Part shown: positions 49,606-57,896 of the stretch, in pieces
Position numbering within the stretch: position 1 is the first letter of the stretch
How the letters are laid out: each line of letters begins with the position of its first letter
The notes under the pieces: model-generated
What the model was told of the DNA's origin: nothing
Database searches by the model: none
Seen by the model: the letters and a program-made list of their open reading frames with translations, nothing else
Assembly: GCF_015645095.1 (NCBI RefSeq)
Contig: NZ_JADOTW010000001.1
Coordinates: 62,001 to 126,000 of the forward strand
Source: Halomonas sp. 328
GTDB lineage: Bacteria > Pseudomonadota > Gammaproteobacteria > Pseudomonadales > Halomonadaceae
Length of the DNA: 64,000 nt
Direction: 5' to 3'
Position numbers and translations under genes: made by a program

Positions 49606-50141
49606 GCGGAACCCACGCGATGCTGGTTCACTTCCCGCTGGGCTTGTGGGCCCTGGCGGTACTGATGATCGCCACCGCCGCCCTGCTCCCGGGCCGCCTG
49701 GCGGACGTGGCCCGCGCCGGCCTGCTGCCGGTGCTGATCCTGGGCCTGCTGGGAGCGGTGGCGGCGATCGTCAGCGGCTCCCTGATCTGGCCCTGGCAGG
49801 CCAACCTCTACAGCCCTTTGGCGCGTAACCATATCCTGATGGCGTTCTGGTCCCTGGGGCTCTGGGGCATGATCACCCTGCTGGTGTGGCTAGGTGGGTC
49901 AGAGGCCTTCGCAGGAGCGCGGCGCTGGGCGCTGCTCTTTCTGGCCCTGCTGGGCGGCCTGCTGTTCGCCATTACCGGTACCCTGGGGGGACACCTGACC
50001 GGGGCGCCGACCGCCTTCTCGGCGCTGATTCGCCTGCTGGGCTGGGAGGTCTATACCACCTTCTACGCCCCCTTCTGGGCATTGGGGCTGATACTCCTGC
50101 TGGCGGTGGCCCTGGTGGGCCTGGCCCGGCGGCGCGCCTGA
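49602..50141 (+). CDS. DUF2231-like membrane protein
   Basis: A 179-residue protein with four to five hydrophobic helices. The start, MLVHFPLGLWALAVLMI, has the HFP motif typical of DUF2231. Histidines occur near membrane borders (LARNHILM, GGHLTG) and could bind haem, which is speculative. The ATG overlaps the stop of the haem-protein gene, so the two are expressed together and probably form a membrane complex. Confidence 0.8.
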   Translation: MSGTHAMLVHFPLGLWALAVLMIATAALLPGRLADVARAGLLPVLILGLLGAVAAIVSGSLIWPWQANLYSPLARNHILMAFWSLGLWGMITLLVWLGGSEAFAGARRWALLFLALLGGLLFAITGTLGGHLTGAPTAFSALIRLLGWEVYTTFYAPFWALGLILLLAVALVGLARRRA

Positions 50142-50169
50142 GACGACCGAGCCCAGCCGCAGCTATCCC

Positions 50170-51546
50170 CTAAGGCGTCGCGATTATCAGGCGGTTACGG
50201 CCACTGTGTTTGGCCTGATACAGGGCTTCATCGGCGCTGCGCATCAGCCGCTGGTAGTCGGGGTGGCCGTCGTGCAGGGCCAGGCCCAGGCTGGCGGTGA
50301 CCTCGATCAGGGTGTCCGCCGCCACCAGGAAGTCCTCCGCCTCCACCTGACGCCGCAACCGCTCGGCGAACAGCCGCGCCCGCTCGGCATCGGTGTCCAC
50401 CACCACGATCAGGAACTCCTCGCCCCCCAGGCGGAAGAGGTAGTCGCCGCCGCGGGTATTGCGATCCAGCAGCGCCGCCATCTGCTGCAACACCTGGTCG
50501 CCGGCCTCGTGGCCATGGGTGTCGTTGATGCGCTTGAAGTGGTCGATATCCACCATCAGCAAGGCGAAGGTCTTGCCGGCGGCGCGGCCCATCTCCAGCT
50601 CCCGGTTGAGCACCACCGGCAGGAACTTGCGATTGAGCAGCTTGGTCAGGGTATCGCGCCCGGCCTCGAGCCCCGCGGCGCGCTCCAGCAGGCCGTTGAG
50701 CAGCAGATGGATGGAGCGGGTGCCCTCACGAATCTCGGTAAGACGAGCCATCGCCTGCTGGCGATCCTCGCCGGCGATGGCGGGCAACAGCGTCTGGTCG
50801 ATGCGGGCGATGGTCTCGCTGATGGCGCGGACCTCCTGGACGCCCTCGAAGGCGTGCATCGCCTTGTGGTGATACCAGAGCCCGAACTCCGAGGCACCGA
50901 GGCGTGGCAATGCCTCGATATCCTGAGCCGCGGCCACGGCGAACATCAGGTTGTTCTCCCAGTCCAGCAGGGCGGCGCGCTGTCGCTCCCGTTCGCTGCC
51001 CAGGTTCTGGGTCAGGGAGAAGAGCCGGTAGGCCTCCTCGGTGCGGGCGTTGCGATCATTGGCCAGGGAGTAGGCGTGGCTCATGATCTCCATGGCCATA
51101 TCGATATTGTCCGAGGCGTAGATGGCGGCCTGGCCCTGCAGGGCCGGGTCGGCCAGTTGCTCGGCGAAGAAGCCATAGAGGCGCTGCTTGAGGTGGCGGG
51201 CGCCGCTCAACACCAGGTTGACCGGGATATCGACCCGGGCATGCACCTGGCCGATCTGCTCCTGCTGGCGAATCAGGCCCTCCAGGGCCTCGCCCTCGGT
51301 ATTGCCCACCGCGAAGAGGCTGATCAACCAGCGCTGCATGGAGGGGTGCAGGCGCTGCTTGACCTGCTCGTTGGAGAGAAACAGCGAGGCATGGGGATCA
51401 TTCAGCATGGTGGCATAGAAGTGGTTGGCCAGTTCTTCCGTGTTGGCCGCCACGATGGCCTCCACCTGCCGACGCAGGCTATCCGTGAAACGGCCGAGCA
51501 GCTGTTGCCAGCCCGCCACCAGCTGACAGTAATCCTGGTAATGCAT
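50170..51546 (-). CDS. dosC: globin-coupled diguanylate cyclase, DosC type
   Basis: A 458-residue cytosolic protein matching E. coli DosC (460). The N-terminal globin sensor contains LSNEQVKQRLHPSMQRW and QVHARVDIPV, the latter holding the proximal haem histidine. A middle helical domain (FGLWYHHKAMHAFEGV) links to the GGDEF domain with LTKLLNRKFLP, IDHFKRINDTHGHEAGD and RLGGEEFLIV (active GGEEF). It makes c-di-GMP according to oxygen binding. It is convergent with the ANR-controlled haem-protein operon. Confidence 0.93.
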   Translation of the reverse strand: MHYQDYCQLVAGWQQLLGRFTDSLRRQVEAIVAANTEELANHFYATMLNDPHASLFLSNEQVKQRLHPSMQRWLISLFAVGNTEGEALEGLIRQQEQIGQVHARVDIPVNLVLSGARHLKQRLYGFFAEQLADPALQGQAAIYASDNIDMAMEIMSHAYSLANDRNARTEEAYRLFSLTQNLGSERERQRAALLDWENNLMFAVAAAQDIEALPRLGASEFGLWYHHKAMHAFEGVQEVRAISETIARIDQTLLPAIAGEDRQQAMARLTEIREGTRSIHLLLNGLLERAAGLEAGRDTLTKLLNRKFLPVVLNRELEMGRAAGKTFALLMVDIDHFKRINDTHGHEAGDQVLQQMAALLDRNTRGGDYLFRLGGEEFLIVVVDTDAERARLFAERLRRQVEAEDFLVAADTLIEVTASLGLALHDGHPDYQRLMRSADEALYQAKHSGRNRLIIATP

Positions 51547-51642
51547 GGGTCACCTTGGGTACCGGAAAGGGGCCCGGGGTCACGTTTCCCTGCGACGCAC
51601 CGGCTAGAATAGTTATTTCGTCTTTTCCGATACAGACTTTAA

Positions 51643-51671
51643 CAAAAATACCGGGGCGAAGGCCCCGGTAT
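51643..51671 (-). terminator. intrinsic terminator of the ppc transcript
   Basis: A 10-bp stem ATACCGGGGC/GCCCCGGTAT (51648-51657 with 51662-51671), followed on the minus strand by TTTTTGTT. It ends the relA-mazG-ppc direction of transcription after the ppc tail repeats. Confidence 0.8.
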
Positions 51672-51692
51672 CACAAGTGACGATGGGGTGGC

Positions 51693-51900
51693 TGGTGTGT
51701 CGCAATCCCGCGGAGAGTCCGGCCGATGGATAGAGAGCCACCATCAGGCGGTTCTTCGCCAGGCTCGCGAAGACCACGGCCTAGCCGGTATTACGCAGCC
51801 CGGCGGAAATGCCTGCCGATGGATAAAGAGCCACCATCAGGCGGTTCTTCGCCAGGCTCGCGAAGACCACGGCCTAGCCGGTATTACGCAGCCCGGCGGA
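51693..51900. repeat. tandem copies of the ppc 3' end, 93-bp period
   Basis: Two nearly identical 83-bp stretches, 51725-51807 and 51818-51900, are offset by 93 bp. Each right part includes the last codons of ppc (ISAGLRNTG and stop on the minus strand). A third, diverged copy at about 51693-51724 would read LSAGLRHTS in the same sense. The real gene ends at 51874; the other two ends are non-coding remnants within its 3' untranslated region. The rest of 51547-51873 holds the terminator and the dosC leader, and no other gene. Confidence 0.85.
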
Positions 51901-54522
51901 GATACCGGCCATGGTCACCATCAACGCCCGGGAGAGCTCGGGGCTGATGGCGCCGTCGGCGTCCCGGTTACGCTGCAAGAGCTCCGCCTGGAGGCCGTGC
52001 AGGGGGTCGATATAGGGGTTGCGCACCTCGATGGCCTGACGAATCAGCGGCGTGCCCTCGAGCAGCTCCTGTTGATCGAGGATCTCCAGCAGTCCCTGGT
52101 TCAACCGGCCGAAGCGCTCCCGCAGGGCGGCCCCCAGCTCCAGCAGTGCCGGCTCGTCCACCAAACGGTGCTCGTAGTAGGCGGCGATCTCCACGTCGGC
52201 CTTGGCCAGCAGCATCTCCAGCATGTCCAGGTAGGTACCGAAGAAGGGCCAGTGGGCGCGCATCTCGCGCAGCCGTTCCAGGCCGCCCGCCTCCGCCAGC
52301 CGGGTGGCGAAGGCCTCGCCGCTGCCCAGCCAGGCGGGCAGCATCAAGCGGGTCTGGGTCCAGGCGAAGATCCAGGGGATCGCCCTCAGGGTCTCCACGC
52401 CCCCGTCCTGACGCCGCTTGGTGGGCCGCGAGCCCAGCGGCAGCCGACCCAGGGAACCCTCCGGGGTCACCGCCCGGAAGTAGGGCACGAAGTCGGGGTT
52501 CTCCCGCACCACCCCCACGTAGCCGCGGTGGGCGATCCCCGCCAGGCGATCCATCTCCTCCCGCCATTCGGGCTTGGGCGCCGGGGGCGGCAGCAGCGAG
52601 GCCTCCAGTACGGCGCAGGCGTAGATCTCCATGGAGCGCAGGGCGATATCCGGCTGGCCGAACTTGAAGCGGATCATCTCGCCCTGTTCGGTGACCCTCA
52701 GGCTGCCGTTCACCGAGCCCGGCGGCTGGGAGAGGATGGCGGCATGGGCCGGGCCACCGCCACGGCCCACGGTACCGCCGCGGCCATGGAAGAGGGTCAG
52801 GTCGACGCCGTGACGCTCGCAGACCGTCACCAGGGTCTCCTGGGCCCGGTACTGGGCCCAGGCGGCGGCCAGCTGACCGGCGTCCTTGGCGGAGTCGGAG
52901 TAGCCGATCATCACCTCCTGGCTATCCCCGGCCAGGGCCCGATAGCCGGGCAGCGCCAGCAACTGATCGATCACCTCGCCGGCCCGGTCCAGGTCGGCCA
53001 GGGTCTCGAACAGCGGGGCGATGGGCAGGCGCACGTCGCCGCCCACCTCCTTCATCAGCAGCGCCACCGCCAACACGTCGGAGGGCTGGCCGGCCATGGA
53101 GATGATGTAGGTGCCGAGCGCCTCGCGCTGCTCCCGGGCGATCACCCGGAAGGTATCGAGGACCTCATGGGTCTCGGTGGAGCACTCCCAGCGGCGCGGG
53201 ATCAGCGGCCGGTTGGAGGCGAGCTCCTCGAGCAGGAAGGCCTGGCGCCGGGCCTCGTCCCACTCCCGGTAGTTGCCGAGCCCCAGGTAGTCGCTGAGCT
53301 CCTCGAAGACCTGGGCATGACGGGCCGCGTCCTGACGAATGTCCAGCTTGGTCAGGGTGACGCCGAACACCGCCACCCGGCGCAGGGTATCGAGCAGCAC
53401 GCCGTTGGCGATGGTGTCGAGCCCCACGTCGCACAGGGAGCGGTAGCAGGTGAGCAGGGGCGCGTAGAGCTGGTCGCGACTCTCGATGATCGGGCCGCCC
53501 TCGTAGGGGCGCCCGTCCAGGCACGCCTTGGCCCAGTCGCGGGTCGCCTCGACCCGGGCGGCCAGGCGCTTGAGCAGCGCCCGGTAGGGCTCGGCCACGT
53601 CACCCACCTCGGCCTTCAGCGCGCTGTTGGCCTTCCACATGGAGAGCTCCGCCTTGAGCTGCTCCAGGTCGCGCAGGTAGAGGTCCGCGGCCATCCAGCG
53701 GCCCAGCAACAGCACCTCCCGGGTCACCTTGGCGGTGACATTGGGGTTGCCGTCCCGGTCGCCGCCCATCCAGGAGGCGAAGCGCAGGGGCGCGGCGTCC
53801 AGGGGCAGGCGCTCGCCGGCCTCCTCCAGCAGCAGGTTGTCCAGGTCGCGGTGGAAGTCGGGCACCGCCTGCCACAAGGAGTTCTCGATCACCGCGAAGC
53901 CCCACTTGGCCTCGTCCACCGGCGAGGGGCGCTCGTGGCGGATCTCGTCGGTGTGCCAGGCCTGGCTGATCAGCTCCTCCAGGCGCCCCTGGGCGCGGCT
54001 GGCCCGCTCCGGGTACTCGCCGGAGGCCTCGATGGTGGTCAGGCAGTCGTCGATGGCGTCGTACTTCTGGATCAGGGTGCGGCGGATGACCTCGGTGGGA
54101 TGGGCGGTCAGCACCAGTTCCACGCGCATGCCGGCGAGGCTCTCCACCAGGGACTGGGCGGAGTAACCGGAGGCCCGCGCCCGGGCCAGCAGCTCGCCGA
54201 GCACCGGCTGGCTGCCGGGCTTGTAGTCCTCCACCCGGCGGAAGCGCGCCCGGTAGTGCTGCTCGGCGATATTGGCCAGGTTGAGGAACTGGTTGAAGGC
54301 CCGGGTCACCGGCAGCAGGTCGCGGTCCGGCAGCTTGCGCAGGTACTCGATCAGCTCGCGGCGGCCCTGGGCGTCGCCGGAGCGGCCGCGCTTGGCGAAG
54401 GCACGGATCGCCTCGATGCGATCGACGAAGGCCTCTCCCAGGTCATCGGCGATGGTGCGCCCCAGGCTGTCGCCCAGGATGCGCACGTTATCGCGCAGGG
54501 ATTCGTGCAGGTCGTGACTCAT
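51874..54522 (-). CDS. ppc: phosphoenolpyruvate carboxylase
   Basis: An 882-residue enzyme (E. coli Ppc has 883). Catalytic blocks are VLTAHPTEV, GYSDSAKDAGQLAAAW and FHGRGGTVGRGGGP, and the C terminus GISAGLRNTG is the conserved end. It carboxylates phosphoenolpyruvate to oxaloacetate to refill the citric-acid cycle. Its start overlaps the stop of mazG (ATGA), so it is translated as part of the relA-mazG-ppc unit. Confidence 0.97.
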   Translation of the reverse strand: MSHDLHESLRDNVRILGDSLGRTIADDLGEAFVDRIEAIRAFAKRGRSGDAQGRRELIEYLRKLPDRDLLPVTRAFNQFLNLANIAEQHYRARFRRVEDYKPGSQPVLGELLARARASGYSAQSLVESLAGMRVELVLTAHPTEVIRRTLIQKYDAIDDCLTTIEASGEYPERASRAQGRLEELISQAWHTDEIRHERPSPVDEAKWGFAVIENSLWQAVPDFHRDLDNLLLEEAGERLPLDAAPLRFASWMGGDRDGNPNVTAKVTREVLLLGRWMAADLYLRDLEQLKAELSMWKANSALKAEVGDVAEPYRALLKRLAARVEATRDWAKACLDGRPYEGGPIIESRDQLYAPLLTCYRSLCDVGLDTIANGVLLDTLRRVAVFGVTLTKLDIRQDAARHAQVFEELSDYLGLGNYREWDEARRQAFLLEELASNRPLIPRRWECSTETHEVLDTFRVIAREQREALGTYIISMAGQPSDVLAVALLMKEVGGDVRLPIAPLFETLADLDRAGEVIDQLLALPGYRALAGDSQEVMIGYSDSAKDAGQLAAAWAQYRAQETLVTVCERHGVDLTLFHGRGGTVGRGGGPAHAAILSQPPGSVNGSLRVTEQGEMIRFKFGQPDIALRSMEIYACAVLEASLLPPPAPKPEWREEMDRLAGIAHRGYVGVVRENPDFVPYFRAVTPEGSLGRLPLGSRPTKRRQDGGVETLRAIPWIFAWTQTRLMLPAWLGSGEAFATRLAEAGGLERLREMRAHWPFFGTYLDMLEMLLAKADVEIAAYYEHRLVDEPALLELGAALRERFGRLNQGLLEILDQQELLEGTPLIRQAIEVRNPYIDPLHGLQAELLQRNRDADGAISPELSRALMVTMAGISAGLRNTG

Positions 54523-55376
54523 TTGGCTCCCTCCTCGGAATGCGCTGCGGCCGGCTCCTCACGCTTGGCGGCCTGCCAGTGATCTTCCATCTCGTCCAGG
54601 CTGGCCTCGCCCGGCGTGCGCCCCGCCTCGGCCAGGGCCGCTTCCACCCGGCGGAAGCGGCGCTCGAACTTGGCGTTGGTGCCGCGCAGGCACTGTTCGG
54701 GGTCGGCCTTGAGCTTGCGCGCCAGGTTGGTCACCGCGAACAGCAGGTCGCCCACCTCCTCGGCGGCGTGATCCCGGTCCCCGGCGGCCAGGGTGGCTTC
54801 CACCTCGGCGAGCTCCTCGCGAATCTTGGCGATCACCCCGGTCTCGTCGGGCCAGTCGAAGCCGACCCGAGCGGCGCGCTTGGCCAGCTTGGCGGCCCGC
54901 GACAGGGCCGGCAGCGTCCTCGGCACGTCGTCGAGCACCGACCGGGCGTCCCGCTCGGCGCGCTCCTCGGCCTTGAGGCTCTCCCAGCGGGAGTGAACCT
55001 GGCGGGTCTCGATCGCCTCGGCGCTCACCCCCGGGGGCCGCCGCGAGGCCAGGGTGCCCTCGGGAAAGACATGGGGGTGGCGGCGCAGCATCTTGGCGGT
55101 CAGGGCGTGAACCACGTCATGGAAGTCGAAGCGCTTCTCTTCGATGCCGAACTGGGCGTAGTAGACCACCTGGAAGAGCAGGTCGCCGAGTTCGCCGGGC
55201 AGCTCCTCATAGGCGCGCCGCTCGATGGCGTCGGCCACCTCGTAGGCCTCTTCCAGGGTATGAGGCACGATGCTGTCCCAGTCCTGCTTGAGGTCCCAGG
55301 GGCAGCCCTGGTCGGCGTCGCGCAGCACCGCCATCAGGGTCAGCAGGTCGTCGAGGCCGTAGCGGGGCTCGCTCAT
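54519..55376 (-). CDS. mazG: nucleoside triphosphate pyrophosphohydrolase
   Basis: A 285-residue protein with two MazG domains. The first has LMAVLRDADQGCPWDLKQ, HTLEEAYEVADAIE and GELGDLLFQVVYYA; the second has REELAEVEATL and EEVGDLLFAVTNLAR. It hydrolyses (d)NTPs to monophosphates and in E. coli affects ppGpp levels. The start at 55376 overlaps the relA stop by four bases; the much longer open frame upstream is antisense or shadow sequence of relA. Confidence 0.94.
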   Translation of the reverse strand: MSEPRYGLDDLLTLMAVLRDADQGCPWDLKQDWDSIVPHTLEEAYEVADAIERRAYEELPGELGDLLFQVVYYAQFGIEEKRFDFHDVVHALTAKMLRRHPHVFPEGTLASRRPPGVSAEAIETRQVHSRWESLKAEERAERDARSVLDDVPRTLPALSRAAKLAKRAARVGFDWPDETGVIAKIREELAEVEATLAAGDRDHAAEEVGDLLFAVTNLARKLKADPEQCLRGTNAKFERRFRRVEAALAEAGRTPGEASLDEMEDHWQAAKREEPAAAHSEEGAK

Positions 55377-57628
55377 GCCTTGCCCCCCTTGCCGGTGCGC
55401 AACCGCTTGACGTCGATCACATTGGGCAGCTGCTGGATCCGCGAGAAGAGTCGGCCCAGGGTCTCCAGGCTGTCCACCTCCAGGGTGATGGCCAGCCGGG
55501 CGATGCCGTCCTCGCTGTCGGTGCGGGTATTCACCGAGAGCACATTGACCTTCTCGTTGCCCAGCAGGCCGGTGACGTCGCGCAGCAAGCCGGAGCGATC
55601 CCAGGCCTCGATGACGATATCCACCGGGTACTGGGTGCCGGGGCGCTCGCCCCACTCCACCTCGATGATGCGCTGGGGCTCGTCGAGGCGCAGCTGGAGG
55701 ATATTGGGGCACTCCTGGCGGTGGATGGTGACCCCCCGCCCCTGGGTGATAAAGCCGACGATGGCCTCCCCCGGCACCGGATGGCAGCAGTTGGCCATGC
55801 TGGTCTTGAGGTTGCCCACCCCGAGCACGGTGATATCGCTCTTGCCGCCCTTGGGCGCCCCCTTGCGGGGCTTGGCCAGCAGGCGGTCGAGCTGCTCCTG
55901 ATCGTCGGACTCGCCGAACAGCTGCTGGGCCTGGTGCAGCACCTGGCCGATGCGCAGGTCGCCGGCGCCGAGCGCCGCATACATGTCGTCGACGCTGACA
56001 TAGTTGACCTTGTGGGCCAGGGTCTCCAGGTCCATGCCCTCGAGGTCCAGGCGCTTCATCTCGCGCTCGAAGAGCGCCTTGCCCTCTTCCAGGTTCTGGC
56101 CCCGGGCCTGCTGCTTGAACCAGGCCTGGATCTTGGCCCGGGCCCGGGAGGTGCGCACATAGCCGAGACCGGGGTTGAGCCAGTCGCGGCTGGGGCCGCC
56201 CTTGCTGGCGGTGAGGATCTCCACCTGCTGCCCGGTCTTGAGCTTGTAGGTGAGCGGCACGATACGGCCGTTGACCTTGGCGCCCCGGCAGCGGTGACCC
56301 ACCTCGGTATGCACCCGGTAGGCGAAGTCGATGGGGGTGGCGATGCGCGGCAGGTCGATGACATGGCCGTCGGGGGTGAAGACGTAGATGCGGTCCGGGG
56401 CCACGTCGCTGTTGAGGCCCTCGCGCAGGTCGCCGAACTCGCCGACTTCCTCCTGCCACTCCAGCACCTGGCGCAGCCAGGCGATCTTCTCCTCGTAGCT
56501 GGAGCTCTTGGCCTTGGTGTCGTGGCCCTTGTAGCGCCAGTGGGCGCAGACGCCGAGCTCCGCCTCCTCGTGCATGGCGAAGGTGCGGATCTGGATCTCC
56601 AGCACCTTGTTCTCCGGCCCCAGCACGGCGGTGTGCAGGGACTGGTAGCCGTTCCTCTTGGGGTTGGCGATATAGTCGTCGAACTCGTGGGGCACATGGT
56701 GCCAGCGGGAGTGGACGAGCCCCAGGGCCGTGTAGCAGTCGGCCACTTCCGGCACCAGGATGCGCACCGCGCGGACGTCGTAGACCTGGGAGAACTCGAT
56801 GCGCTTGCGCTTCATCTTGCGCCAGATGGAGTAGATATGCTTGGCGCGACCATCCACCGCGTAGCGGGTGATGCCCTGGGCCTCCAGCAGCTCCTCGAGG
56901 GTACCCACCACATCACTGATATAGCGGTCCCGGTCGAGGCGCTTCTCCGCCAGCAGCTTGGCGATGGCCTTGTAGTCCTCCTCGTGGAGGTAGCGGAAGG
57001 AGAGGTCCTCCAGCTCCCACTTGAGGTGGCCGATGCCCAGGCGATGGGCCAGGGGCGCGTAGATATCGAAGACTTCCCGGGCCACCAGCAGGCGCTTGTC
57101 GCGGGGGGCATCCTTGACCTGGCGCAGGGCGCAGGTGCGCTCGGCGATCTTGATCAGGGCGACGCGCACGTCGTCGATCATGGTCACCAGCATCTTGCGC
57201 AAGTTGTCCTGCTGGTCGTGCTGCTGCATGCCGTGGCTGGGGGTCAGTTGGCTGATGGCGGCCATCTGCAGTACCCCATCGATCAGCCGGGCCACCTCAT
57301 CGCCGAACTGCTTGGCGACCTGCTCCTGGCTCAGCAGCCCCTCGCGCACCGTGCGGTAGAGCACCGCCGCCTCGAGCGCGGCCTGGTCGAGCTTGAGCTC
57401 GCCGAGGATATCGGCCATCTCCAGGCCCATGCGGAAGCTGGTGTCCTGGGGCAGCCAGGTCTTGTGGGCACGCTGACTATCGGCGGCCAGACGCTGGGCC
57501 AACTCACAGGCCCGGCGCAACTCCGCCGGGTCACTCAGGGTCACGTCGTCCTGCAAGCGCACCAGCCACTGGTCGATATCGACCCGGCCCTCGCCGTTCA
57601 GCGGCTGGTCTTCACGAACCTTCACCAT
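55373..57628 (-). CDS. relA: (p)ppGpp synthetase RelA
   Basis: A 751-residue long RelA/SpoT homologue. The N-terminal hydrolase-like region lacks the catalytic HD pair (it reads LYRTVREGLLSQ where HD proteins have the motif), so it is a synthase-only RelA. The synthetase domain has YDVRAVRILV and NPKRNGYQSLHTAV. A TGS domain (about 410-470), helical domain, zinc-finger-like CCHPVPG and C-terminal ACT domain follow. It answers uncharged tRNA on ribosomes. mazG and ppc follow with overlapping codons. Confidence 0.96.
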   Translation of the reverse strand: MVKVREDQPLNGEGRVDIDQWLVRLQDDVTLSDPAELRRACELAQRLAADSQRAHKTWLPQDTSFRMGLEMADILGELKLDQAALEAAVLYRTVREGLLSQEQVAKQFGDEVARLIDGVLQMAAISQLTPSHGMQQHDQQDNLRKMLVTMIDDVRVALIKIAERTCALRQVKDAPRDKRLLVAREVFDIYAPLAHRLGIGHLKWELEDLSFRYLHEEDYKAIAKLLAEKRLDRDRYISDVVGTLEELLEAQGITRYAVDGRAKHIYSIWRKMKRKRIEFSQVYDVRAVRILVPEVADCYTALGLVHSRWHHVPHEFDDYIANPKRNGYQSLHTAVLGPENKVLEIQIRTFAMHEEAELGVCAHWRYKGHDTKAKSSSYEEKIAWLRQVLEWQEEVGEFGDLREGLNSDVAPDRIYVFTPDGHVIDLPRIATPIDFAYRVHTEVGHRCRGAKVNGRIVPLTYKLKTGQQVEILTASKGGPSRDWLNPGLGYVRTSRARAKIQAWFKQQARGQNLEEGKALFEREMKRLDLEGMDLETLAHKVNYVSVDDMYAALGAGDLRIGQVLHQAQQLFGESDDQEQLDRLLAKPRKGAPKGGKSDITVLGVGNLKTSMANCCHPVPGEAIVGFITQGRGVTIHRQECPNILQLRLDEPQRIIEVEWGERPGTQYPVDIVIEAWDRSGLLRDVTGLLGNEKVNVLSVNTRTDSEDGIARLAITLEVDSLETLGRLFSRIQQLPNVIDVKRLRTGKGGKA

Positions 57629-57792
57629 CTCCTGGCGCTCCTTGATTCCACCCCCGGGCCGCCGGCCGACGGCCCGCTGATTGTTCTAACAACCTCGCCA
57701 AGGCAAACGATGGCATCTTGGCCCACCAGCCTGGCCAGGTCCCGGGGCTAACCTGGGGGTAGGCACTCCGGAAGGCCGGCCCCGCGCAAAGA

Positions 57793-57849
57793 CGCTGTGA
57801 ATCCTTCCATGGAAGATCGACTTTATCGTCCATGATAAAGACGCTTTGC
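57793..57849 (-). repeat. intergenic hairpin-pair repeat with GGA loops, copy 2
   Basis: Minus-strand 3' region of rlmD. Hairpin 1 has arms CTTTATC/GATAAAG (57840-57834 with 57827-57821) and loop ATGGAC. Hairpin 2 is TCC-ATGGAA-GGA, then TTCACAGCG. It aligns along its whole length with 30491-30546 read on the other strand, with compensating changes in the arms. The rest of the gap (57629-57896) carries only the relA leader and GC-rich sequence without a gene. Confidence 0.65.
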
Positions 57850-57896
57850 TCCGACCTACCCCCAGCGCCCCTTTGTTCCCAATGGCGTATCCCCGA

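Noticed and set aside
51725-51900. CRISPR-like or VNTR array
   Set aside because: Only two good copies, 83 bp long, without unique spacers, and they contain the coding end of ppc; they are gene-tail duplications.
51688-54582. Very long plus-strand open frame opposite ppc
   Set aside because: It is the antisense shadow of ppc caused by high GC; the composition is typical of a reversed frame and no ribosome site is present.
55373-57628. SpoT rather than RelA
   Set aside because: The catalytic HD pair of the hydrolase is missing and the gene context (rlmD, mazG) is that of relA.
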